A stretch of 12,929 nucleotides of DNA from contig JAZSPM010000059.1 of assembly GCA_045537455.1 (NCBI GenBank), positions 1 through 12,929 of the forward strand, written 5' to 3'. Position 1 is the stretch's first letter; each line of letters starts with the position of its first letter. A program made the translations under genes and the position numbers. Shown here one piece after another: positions 7,453-12,929 of the stretch. This stretch comes from Ornithomonoglobus_A sp045537455. GTDB taxonomy: Bacteria > Bacillota > Clostridia > UBA1381. The notes beneath the pieces are model-generated. The model had not been told where the DNA came from. It was given only the letters and a program-made list of their open reading frames with translations, and ran no database searches.

Positions 7453-8084
7453 GGATATTTACATAATAATATTTATTTCTATGTAAATAAGACGCGTTAT
7501 GATTAAAAGTTTATGGAACTATTAATATTGGTAATATAAGAATTTTAAAGCATTTTCAGAAATAAAAAAAGATTTACGAAAAAAGATTTAATTGTAATTT
7601 TATTATTGTCAAAGACTACCTATTATATGTTGTTTTAATAACAACACATAATAGAATGCTTATGTCGAGATAAAACACCATTTGAGCAAAATCAATCGCA
7701 TAAGGGGTAGCAGACAGGAAATGTGGAACATAGTGTTTAAGTTTTCATCAAATGAACCTTTATTAAAAAACGTTTAATTTGAGTTCATGCATACATTTTG
7801 TTTATAGAAGCCAGCACAAAATAAATAAATATTGAATTTAATACAGGATTCTATGTATTAAATTGTTGATTGATATAAAATTAATAAGCTAAATGTTATG
7901 TATAAAATTGGTCTAAATTATAGGGAAACATGTGTTATTTTTTTCTTCATAAATAAAATTGGAGAAAGAGCAATTGTTTTCAATCAATCTTCTCTGTTAA
8001 TTTGGGCAAAATTTGTTTAGGATTTAAATATTTATCTTGGAATCATAAATATTAAATAATGAATTAATAAAGAGAGGATAGGAT
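7453..8084 (+). other. Long AT-rich non-coding leader with several dyads
   Basis: No convincing gene was seen in these 632 bases, only frames of fewer than 10 codons after the predicted start. It contains several hairpin-forming dyads: TATTTACAT/ATGTAAATA (7456-7489), a 15-bp stem with one mismatch and 5-base loop (7620-7654), ATGAAC-ATTAAA/TTTAAT-GTTCAT (7752-7788), an 11-bp AATTTAATACA/TGTATTAAATT stem (7835-7864), GAGAAAGA/TCTTCTC with inner ATTG/CAAT (7962-7994) and AATATTTAT/ATAAATATT (8027-8053). In such AT-rich DNA some dyads are expected by chance, but the 7620-7654 and 7835-7864 stems are notable. It is either the 5' leader of the radical SAM operon or a small RNA plus a second promoter. 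Confidence 0.45.
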
Positions 8085-8927
8085 ATGTTACCTGATGTTA
8101 TTGATTTTAGGATAACGAGCATTTGTAATTTTAACTGCGGATTTTGTTTTGGACCTCCAAAATATGACAATGTATTAACGATAGATGATATACAAAAACT
8201 TTTAATTAATTTGAAAATGGCAAATGTCAAAAAAATTGTACTCACGGGTGGAGAACCAACTTCGTTACCCAATATTGTTCATATTATAAAAATGATAAAA
8301 CAATTTGGATTTAAATTGGTCTTATCAACAAACGCTAGCTTTTTTGGAACTGATAAGATGATTGATATTTTAGATAATATAGATTGGATTGGGTTGCCAT
8401 TGGATTCTAGCGATCAATATTGTTTTTCTCAGTTGCGTAAGTGCTCGATGGATGATATTTCGAACATATATAAATTGTTTGATTATATAAAGTGTGAGCA
8501 TCCGCAATTAAAAATAAAGATAGGTACAGTTGTGTCAAAATACAATTATGATACTGTTATTGATATTATGGATACTTTATCTTGCTATCCTGACATGTGG
8601 AAAATTTATCAATTAAGTGAATCGAATTATAATAAAGAATTTTATGATAGTTATAAAATCAGTAATGAGCGTTTTGCTAATTTGGTTAATATGATAAAAG
8701 AAAAATATTTAGGCAAATTTTCCAATATATTTTCTGCTCTAGAATTTGAACGAGATAGTAAATATTTGTTTTGTGAGCCCAATGGAGATGCAAAAACAAT
8801 ATATCATAATAAGGAGATATTAATTGGGAATTTTATCAAAAATTTTGAAGAAGTTGTAGCCTCTTCAGCAAAATGGATTGATAATAGCAGAATTATGTAT
8901 AATTTCAATAATAGTTATCCTGAATAA
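8085..8927 (+). CDS. Radical SAM enzyme, viperin/MoaA-like
   Basis: This 280-residue cytosolic enzyme carries the radical SAM cluster motif CNFNCGFC (Cys14, Cys18, Cys21), which binds a [4Fe-4S] cluster and S-adenosylmethionine to make a 5'-deoxyadenosyl radical. Further SAM-binding signs are TGGEP (54-58) and STNAS (81-85). Some segments recall viperin: CGFCF after the cluster, KIKIGTVVSKYN (143-154) and MWKIYQ (171-176), compared with KINSVIN and WKVFQ in viperin. Viperins convert nucleoside triphosphates to chain-terminating ddhNTPs. The C-terminal EPNGD (231-235) and IGNF (247-250) are more like MoaA-type enzymes, and the protein is shorter than most viperins. No extra cluster motif was seen. 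AGAGAGG (8071-8077) precedes the ATG. It is first in a three-gene operon, 17 bases before the next gene. The radical SAM call is firm; the nucleotide substrate is inferred. Confidence 0.9.
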   Translation: MLPDVIDFRITSICNFNCGFCFGPPKYDNVLTIDDIQKLLINLKMANVKKIVLTGGEPTSLPNIVHIIKMIKQFGFKLVLSTNASFFGTDKMIDILDNIDWIGLPLDSSDQYCFSQLRKCSMDDISNIYKLFDYIKCEHPQLKIKIGTVVSKYNYDTVIDIMDTLSCYPDMWKIYQLSESNYNKEFYDSYKISNERFANLVNMIKEKYLGKFSNIFSALEFERDSKYLFCEPNGDAKTIYHNKEILIGNFIKNFEEVVASSAKWIDNSRIMYNFNNSYPE

Positions 8928-8944
8928 GGGAGAGGAAAAACTAT

Positions 8945-10156
8945 ATGAACCATTTAAAATTATTTATAGCATCGCCATCAGATGTTAGCAAGGAACGAAT
9001 AGAAATTCAAAAGATTGTTGATAGATTAAATAAAATAACTGAAGAATATCATAATACACATTTATCAATATTCCGTTGGGAAACGGACCTATCACCAGGT
9101 ATGGGAAGAGTACAGGATCTTATTTTTCAACAATCAAATCCTAAAACATGGAATATATTTATTGGTGTTTTATGGAATAAGTTTGGCTCAAAATCTGGTT
9201 CTGGAAAACTCACAGGTACTGAAGAAGAGTTTAGAAATGCATATAAGAACTGGAAGGAAAAGAAATATCCACAAATTCTTTTTTATAGAAGTACGCAAAA
9301 AACAAAATCTACTGTTATAGATGGTGAACAGCTACAAAAGGTAAATGCTTTTTTTAAAGAATTTCAAGTGGGGGGTAGGCATCCGGGTTTTTATAAAGAA
9401 TATAGTAGTATAAATCAATTTAAGGATATTCTTTTTAATGATCTTTTAAAGATAGTATACGAGTTTGATAAAACAACAAATAAATTATCAACAAATTCAG
9501 TGATGTCAAAAAAATATGAAAATTTATTTTTACCTGATCAAAACGATTATCGTAATTCTATAAAAAAAAGAGCTATAGAAGATTCTCTAACAATAAATTT
9601 ATTAGCTCATTCTGGATATTCTTTTTTGGCTCAATACGGTCATAGGTATAAGGACTGTATAATTAAACAGTTAGAACTTGGTGGAGAGTTTAATGCTATT
9701 TTAACTAATCCTTGGAGTATACCAGGCTTATTTTTAGCATTAGGAGAAATATCAAGAATTACAGAACTTTCTAATATTGACCCGATTAATATAATTGAAA
9801 ATGCCCAATGGTATCAACTTAAATTCAAAAATACAATTTCTGGATATAAATTGTTAAAAAATCAATATGATTCAAAAATACATATTAGATTCACAAAAAT
9901 GGAAATACCTGCTTCTTTATTATTGACTGAGAAATATATCTTTTATGAACCATATTTACCGGTTGATTTATTTAAGCGCCACGAAAAAGGAATGTTAACA
10001 TTTGAACTGCAGGCAGTCGCCGCTTCTAATCTATATTCCGTTTCAAATGACTATTTCACCTATTTATGGAATATGAGCGAAGATATAGAAGATTTTTTTG
10101 AAAATGAAGAAATACATAAAGAAAAGTTAAAAGAACATTTTGAAATTTTGTATTAG
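8945..10156 (+). CDS. DUF4062 (TIR-like) protein with C-terminal PLD-like sensor module
   Basis: This 403-residue soluble protein has two parts. Residues about 3-175 match DUF4062, a flavodoxin/TIR-like fold: LFIASPSDVSKER (6-18), RWETD (44-48), FIGVLWNKFG (72-81) and TGTEEEF (90-96). DUF4062 is often the N-terminal domain of STAND/NLR-like and other conflict proteins. Residues about 215-395 resemble a module seen at the C-terminus of many bacterial regulators, related to phospholipase-D folds: SLTINLLAHSGYSFL (224-238), ILTNPWS (252-258), SLLLTEKYIFYEPYLP (324-339) and YFTYLWNMSE (370-379). The two HKD motifs of true phospholipase D were not seen. No transmembrane segments or ATPase motifs were found. 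GGGAGAGG (8928-8935) precedes the ATG. A signal-sensing effector coupled to the radical SAM and NUDIX genes is inferred. Confidence 0.75.
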   Translation: MNHLKLFIASPSDVSKERIEIQKIVDRLNKITEEYHNTHLSIFRWETDLSPGMGRVQDLIFQQSNPKTWNIFIGVLWNKFGSKSGSGKLTGTEEEFRNAYKNWKEKKYPQILFYRSTQKTKSTVIDGEQLQKVNAFFKEFQVGGRHPGFYKEYSSINQFKDILFNDLLKIVYEFDKTTNKLSTNSVMSKKYENLFLPDQNDYRNSIKKRAIEDSLTINLLAHSGYSFLAQYGHRYKDCIIKQLELGGEFNAILTNPWSIPGLFLALGEISRITELSNIDPINIIENAQWYQLKFKNTISGYKLLKNQYDSKIHIRFTKMEIPASLLLTEKYIFYEPYLPVDLFKRHEKGMLTFELQAVAASNLYSVSNDYFTYLWNMSEDIEDFFENEEIHKEKLKEHFEILY

Positions 10157-10171
10157 TTTAGGAGTGATTTA

Positions 10172-10582
10172 ATGTCAAGTTTTTATATAGCGGGGCATGC
10201 TTTAATAAAGAATAATGAGGGGAAATATTTAATATTAAAAAGAGCAGTTTGTAATGACTATATGCCATTGATATGGGATATTCCTGGTGGGACAGTTGAG
10301 ATGGGGGAAACTGTAGAAGAAACAATAAAAAGAGAAATACAAGAAGAATGTGCCCTAGATGTAATTCCTATTAGCCCCATGTATGTATATTCAAATTTAT
10401 CACAGATTCCAAATCGTCACACTGTTCAAATTGTATATTATTGTAATTATGTTTCGGGTGAAATAAAATTAAATCCAAGAGAACATGGGGATTATAAATG
10501 GGTCTCAAAAGAAGAATTAGCTAATTATGACAAAATAGCTTTTTTAAATGATTTGTATATAAATGCATATGATAAATTGTAA
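10172..10582 (+). CDS. NUDIX hydrolase
   Basis: This 136-residue MutT-like enzyme cleaves nucleoside diphosphates linked to another group. The NUDIX box runs from Gly40 to Leu62: G40, E46, R54-E55, E58-E59 are all in place after WDIPGG (35-40), so the metal-binding glutamates are intact. The usual glycine near the box end is Ala61, a modest deviation also seen in some family members. Length is normal for a single-domain NUDIX protein. AGGAGTG (10160-10166) precedes the ATG and the gene starts 15 bases after the previous stop, so it is the last gene of the three-gene operon; a terminator follows. The substrate cannot be told from sequence. Clearing or processing a nucleotide made or altered by the radical SAM enzyme is an inference from context. 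Confidence 0.92.
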   Translation: MSSFYIAGHALIKNNEGKYLILKRAVCNDYMPLIWDIPGGTVEMGETVEETIKREIQEECALDVIPISPMYVYSNLSQIPNRHTVQIVYYCNYVSGEIKLNPREHGDYKWVSKEELANYDKIAFLNDLYINAYDKL

Positions 10583-10776
10583 TATAATATATAGAGCATA
10601 GTATTCAGCCTAATATTTCTATGATTGAAATGATTATGGTAATATAAAGTTGTGTATATAAGTAATGTTATAATTTTGTGCATTCAAAGTTCACCAAACG
10701 ATATTATGAGTATCTATATATGGTTGTTATTGTTGACTGAATTATAAAAGATTAAAAGAGTCTAGAAATATTTAAT
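10583..10776 (+). other. AT-rich intergenic stretch before the operon terminator
   Basis: About 190 bases between the NUDIX stop and the terminator hold no convincing gene, RNA or promoter. It is probably the 3' untranslated end of the operon. Confidence 0.4.
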
Positions 10777-10822
10777 AAAGTGCACTACAAAATGATTGAG
10801 AGTTATTTTGTGGTGTACTTTT
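10777..10822 (+). terminator. Intrinsic terminator of the radical SAM / DUF4062 / NUDIX operon
   Basis: AGTGCACTACAAAAT (10779-10793) pairs with ATTTTGTGGTGTACT (10805-10819) over 15 pairs including two G-U wobbles. The loop has 11 bases and a short T run follows (10819-10822). An A-run precedes the stem, so it could also work for minus-strand transcription. Confidence 0.75.
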
Positions 10823-10844
10823 ATTGTTCAATTTTTGTAGATAT

Positions 10845-10879
10845 AATGATATTTTTTGCCTACGATAAAATATATCATT
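10845..10879. repeat. Dyad in the leader of the recombinase remnant
   Basis: AATGATAT-T-TTTT (10845-10857) and AAAA-T-ATATCATT (10867-10879) are inverted copies with one central T-T mismatch and a 9-base loop. It lies 20 bases before the start codon at 10899 and may be a leftover control element of the original recombinase gene. Confidence 0.4.
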
Positions 10880-10898
10880 GAAAGGCGGTTGATATTTT

Positions 10899-11039
10899 AT
10901 GAAAAAAATCACAAATGAAATGATAAGAGATTTAAAACTTTATCTTTATGAGGAAGAAAAGAGCGACAACACTATTGAGAAATATATGCGTGATATTCGC
11001 TTTTTCCGTGAGTGGCTTGGTGGCAAACCTGTTTTTTAG
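10899..11039 (+). pseudogene. Tyrosine recombinase N-terminal remnant
   Basis: A 46-residue frame beginning MKKITNEMIRDLKLYLY and containing SDNTIEKYMRDIRFFREWL (about residues 23-41) matches the start of the SAM-like core-binding domain of XerC/D-type tyrosine recombinases. It then ends abruptly as GGKPVF and TAG. The whole catalytic domain (Arg, His and Tyr motifs) is missing, and no frame downstream continues it, so this is a truncated remnant rather than a simple frameshift. AAAGGCGG (10881-10888) upstream shows that the original start region is intact. GC content rises at this fragment compared with the operon before it. It may still be translated as a short peptide; any function would be speculative. 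Confidence 0.75.
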
Positions 11040-11107
11040 GTTTGGAATATAAAGATAACTTATGAATTACATAAGCTAAAACCCCATCTATTGTTCCACC
11101 TTAACAT

Positions 11108-11136
11108 ATAATTTTCTAAATTTTTTAGAAAATTAT
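11108..11136. repeat. Perfect 13-bp AT-rich stem-loop in the scar between two integrase remnants
   Basis: ATAATTTTCTAAA (11108-11120) and TTTAGAAAATTAT (11124-11136) are perfect inverted copies around TTT. The stem overlaps the stop codon of the minus-strand integrase remnant. It may be a terminator-like structure or an end left by an inserted element. Confidence 0.55.
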
Positions 11137-11454
11137 TAGATTTACCCTTGACAAAATTCCTCTTAGCTCGAAGCCCTTGAGAGTAGTTGGTCTTACAACT
11201 TGGGGCATTAATTCATTTATCCACTTGTCGAGCCATTCACTCAATGTTATGTTGCTATCTTCGTTAAGGTCGGCATCCTGATATTGAAGCTTTAATGCAT
11301 TTAACTTTTGCATCATTTCTTTTTGTGTCTTGCCATATGCATATCTGAATATGGAATCTCCATTTTGCTTATGCCCGACCACAATTCTGCCTTCCCATTG
11401 ATTTTCTTTTTTCAGTCGGACCATTCCGTCACCAGATGGTCTGCGTTTTGCCAT
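11125..11454 (-). pseudogene. Truncated Tn916-type tyrosine integrase, N-terminal part
   Basis: The frame encodes 109 residues from the ATG at 11454, chosen because GAGGTGAG precedes it at good spacing and the promoter at 11483-11511 would start transcription downstream of the earlier in-frame ATG (11511). Residues about 8-55 resemble the AP2-like arm-site DNA-binding domain of Tn916/ICE integrases (GDGMVRLKKENQWEGRIVVG, then a GKTQKEMMQKL helix). Residues about 65-96 begin the core-binding domain (LSEWLDKWI, then VRPTTLKGFE). The protein then departs into LRGILSRVNLIIF and stops, losing the entire catalytic domain (about 280 residues). It points toward the recombinase remnant at 10899-11039, so the two broken ends meet across roughly 100 bases. 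It was probably the integrase of an integrative element, disrupted by a deletion or insertion-and-loss event. Confidence 0.78.
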
Positions 11455-11482
11455 TTTTCTCACCTCTCTTTTCGTAACACAC

Positions 11483-11511
11483 ACAATACCGTAAAGGTTC
11501 GAACAAGTCAA
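11483..11511 (-). promoter_or_regulatory. Promoter of the truncated integrase
   Basis: On the minus strand TTGACT (11511-11506), a 17-base spacer and TATTGT (11488-11483) form a good sigma-A promoter. Transcription should start near 11476, about 22 bases before the ATG at 11454. Confidence 0.65.
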
Positions 11512-11542
11512 GCGAAAAGCTGAAACAATTTTTCAAAGAATT

Positions 11543-12190
11543 TCAAAAGACATATAATAGTAATTTTATTGACACAACCCCAATGAAAAAGAGGTTAAGC
11601 ATGCATTTTGCGCTTAACCTCTGGTTATATAGATTCTGTTCCGTTGTGCAGACCATTTTGTTTATGTCGCCGTCTGAGTCTACTATTATTGTTTTGGTTT
11701 TGGCAGGTGCTACATAGCCAAAGCCTTCGATGTAGGCTTTATTTTTCTCTTCTATAATTTCATTTCGTATTTTTGTTTCCTCATCGGTGAGGTAGCAGGT
11801 GTCTTTTGCCATAATTTCATCATTTGAATTTATAGGTTCTTCCGAATTCTTTTCCCATTTCGCATACAAGACATCAGGCTTTGTGAATTTGAATATCGTT
11901 ACTTGATTCTGCTTTGTTCTCGGATCAGTGAACCAACCTTTGAATGTGTAGCCGTATTTTGTCGGGATATAACTTTCGAGGCTGATAATTTCGCCATATC
12001 TTTTTGTTATTGGCTTGATAAAGCTGCCGCCGTCCGACGCGAAGGTTAAGGTTACATTTCCCATAACGCCGAGTTCGTTGTCAAAGGTCACTCGGTATTT
12101 GCTGAGCCACCAAGGTTTTGCAGTTGCCGATGCCGTTGTTGTTAGCAGCATAGTCACTGCTAATGCCGTACATAATACTTTTTTCTTCAT
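11543..12190 (-). CDS. Secreted InlB B-repeat (Listeria-Bacteroides repeat) protein, probably frameshifted near its end
   Basis: The frame encodes 215 residues. A Sec signal peptide (MKKK start, hydrophobic core, cleavage probably after ATA at residue 24) is followed by one InlB B-repeat-like domain at about 46-112, with TFASDGGS (49-56), GYTFKGWF (80-87) and YAKW (109-112). A charged linker and an Asp-rich patch (DSDGD, 171-175) follow. B-repeats are small beta-grasp-like units of secreted surface proteins. AGGAGA lies just upstream of the ATG at 12190. The last 37 codons look wrong: they run through a perfect terminator hairpin and T-tract (11622-11585) and make a hydrophobic tail. Adding one A in the A4 run at 11656-11659 would instead give a stop at 11627-11625, abutting that hairpin, and a protein of about 188 residues. 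The function is unknown. Confidence 0.7.
   Translation of the reverse strand: MKKKVLCTALAVTMLLTTTASATAKPWWLSKYRVTFDNELGVMGNVTLTFASDGGSFIKPITKRYGEIISLESYIPTKYGYTFKGWFTDPRTKQNQVTIFKFTKPDVLYAKWEKNSEEPINSNDEIMAKDTCYLTDEETKIRNEIIEEKNKAYIEGFGYVAPAKTKTIIVDSDGDINKMVCTTEQNLYNQRLSAKCMLNLFFIGVVSIKLLLYVF
11585..11622 (-). terminator. Intrinsic terminator for the minus-strand InlB-repeat gene
   Basis: Read on the minus strand, AGAGGTTAAGC (11622-11612) pairs perfectly with GCTTAACCTCT (11600-11590) over 11 bp with an 11-base loop, followed by TTTTTC. It lies inside the present open frame, which suggests that the gene once ended just before it. Confidence 0.8.
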
Positions 12191-12234
12191 AATCTTTCAT
12201 CTCCTAAATTTGTATTTACCTTTTCGGCAACACA

Positions 12235-12263
12235 AACATACCACAGAAGGTGGCATAAGTCTA
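12235..12263 (-). promoter_or_regulatory. Probable promoter of the InlB-repeat gene
   Basis: On the minus strand TAGACT (12263-12258), 17 bases and TATGTT (12240-12235) align position by position with the promoter of the integrase remnant. The hexamers are weaker, so the call rests partly on that likeness. The start would fall near 12228, leaving a leader of about 38 bases. Confidence 0.45.
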
Positions 12264-12323
12264 CGAAGTTTTTCAAAGCCCTTTTCTTTGTTTAAGGCGT
12301 ATTATATTTTGATATGCTTAATT

Positions 12324-12365
12324 AAAAAAGCCTATCGCTTCACTATTAGAAATGATAGACTTTTT
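12324..12365 (-). terminator. Intrinsic terminator of the right-edge minus-strand gene
   Basis: Read on the minus strand, AAAAAGTCTATC (12365-12354) pairs with GATAGGCTTTTT (12336-12325) over 12 pairs including one U-G, with a 17-base loop and a run of six T residues at its end. It starts 5 bases after the stop codon at 12370-12372. Confidence 0.78.
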
Positions 12366-12369
12366 GTCT

Positions 12370-12929
12370 TTATTTATCTTTTACATGAATATCAATATCC
12401 GTTGTTCCGATATACATATCATCATTACCATCAAGGGTATGGTATTTTACGATTGTATATTCAGGGTATTTGTAAACCTGACTACCACCGTCTTTGTAAA
12501 CAAGTTCATCGATTACACCGTCTGATACATCCTGATTAGCTTTTGCAAGGATTGCAGACATTGTAATTTTACCACGCTTAAGAGCGTGAGCAAGTGAATG
12601 TTGCTCTCCGTCAACTGTGATAATCACATCCTCAAGACCGTGATAATAGAGATTATACTGTCTATACCAATAAGATTCTGAGTCGCTATCGTGTGGCTGT
12701 GCTTTATTATATATTTTCTTGGTTACAAGTTCATTTGACGGAACTACTTTCATTTTCCAATCACGAAAGCCATCGACAGATATATCACCAGTTTTTATAG
12801 ATGACATTTTACCATCATCCGTATTGATTTTTCCTTTATAGTAGATAACCACCATTCGACCTGTTCCATAGAGATAATCTATATGGTCTGTGCCATATTC
12901 GATTTTTATTTTCTCTGCAACAGTTCTTT
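12370..12929 (-). CDS. Protein of unknown function (partial, N-terminus beyond window)
   Basis: The frame is open to the right edge, giving at least 185 residues; an internal Met at 12855 is not the likely start because coding continues upstream without interruption. Visible features are a probable beta-rich start (GTGRMVVIYYKGK), a Tyr/Trp-rich centre (SYWYRQYNLYYHG), a segment VIITVDGEQHSLAHALKRGK followed by ITMSAILAKANQDVSDG, and a C-terminal beta-rich part with YKDGGSQVYKYPEY and MYIGTTDIDIHVKDK. The central segment, a short beta hairpin and then a helix, recalls a pattern I associate with uncharacterised, often exported, Clostridia proteins, but I cannot name a family. No membrane segment is visible in this part; a signal peptide could lie outside the window. 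A clear terminator follows the stop, and the gene shares its orientation with the InlB-repeat gene, which has its own promoter. Confidence 0.8.
   Translation of the reverse strand, partial: RTVAEKIKIEYGTDHIDYLYGTGRMVVIYYKGKINTDDGKMSSIKTGDISVDGFRDWKMKVVPSNELVTKKIYNKAQPHDSDSESYWYRQYNLYYHGLEDVIITVDGEQHSLAHALKRGKITMSAILAKANQDVSDGVIDELVYKDGGSQVYKYPEYTIVKYHTLDGNDDMYIGTTDIDIHVKDK

Noticed and set aside
8024..8272. Minus-strand open frame of 82 codons over the radical SAM start
   Set aside because: It overlaps the radical SAM cluster-motif region in antisense and has no recognisable product.
8945..10156. True phospholipase D activity for the C-terminal module
   Set aside because: No HxKxxxxD motif is visible; the likeness is only to the regulator-associated PLD-like sensor group.
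12015..12539. Plus-strand open frame of 174 codons
   Set aside because: It runs antisense across the start of the InlB-repeat gene, its promoter, the terminator and the end of the next gene, all of which are better supported.

Overview
The window looks like an accessory stretch of a low-GC Gram-positive genome, most probably a gut Clostridia (Oscillospiraceae/Ruminococcaceae or Lachnospiraceae type). The reasons are strong AGGAGG-type ribosome binding sites, sigma-A promoters, a MobA/MobL relaxase preceded by a DUF3847-like protein, Gram-positive signal peptides and Tn916-type integrase remnants. Base composition changes in blocks: GC-rich up to about 800, intermediate across the relaxase, AT-rich from 2520 to 7200, very AT-rich from 7200 to 11000, then intermediate again. 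This suggests a mosaic of transferred pieces. No rRNA, tRNA or CRISPR array was seen.

Left block (1-2522): a mobilisation module. The end of an unknown small gene overlaps a DUF3847-like gene. About 400 bases of nearly back-to-back inverted repeats follow (383-776, candidate oriT or structured leader), then a MobA/MobL relaxase (810-2522).

Middle block (2523-7287): a near-consensus promoter drives an elaborate leader (about 2597-2787). It has a long closing helix, a possible pseudoknot, and mutually exclusive antiterminator and terminator hairpins. It leads directly into a 1461-residue secreted multidomain protein (DUF6273-like domain, glycine-rich region, propeller-like repeats, CARDB-like repeats). 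I do not recognise the RNA class; it behaves on paper like a riboswitch or other transcription attenuator.

Right-centre block (7288-10822): a strong extended -10 promoter (7418-7446) lies about 640 bases upstream of a compact three-gene operon that ends in a good terminator. The genes encode a radical SAM enzyme with some viperin-like features, a DUF4062 (TIR-like) protein with a C-terminal PLD-like sensor module, and a NUDIX hydrolase. The combination suggests nucleotide chemistry plus sensing, plausibly an anti-phage or stress system. The 640-base leader is full of AT-rich dyads and may hold a non-coding RNA.

Right block (10823-12929): remnants of two different tyrosine recombinases facing each other, consistent with a recombination scar. 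Two minus-strand genes follow: a secreted InlB-B-repeat protein that appears frameshifted near its end, so that it reads through its own terminator, and a partial protein of unknown function. The two most interesting items are the 2597-2787 leader and the 8085-10582 operon.
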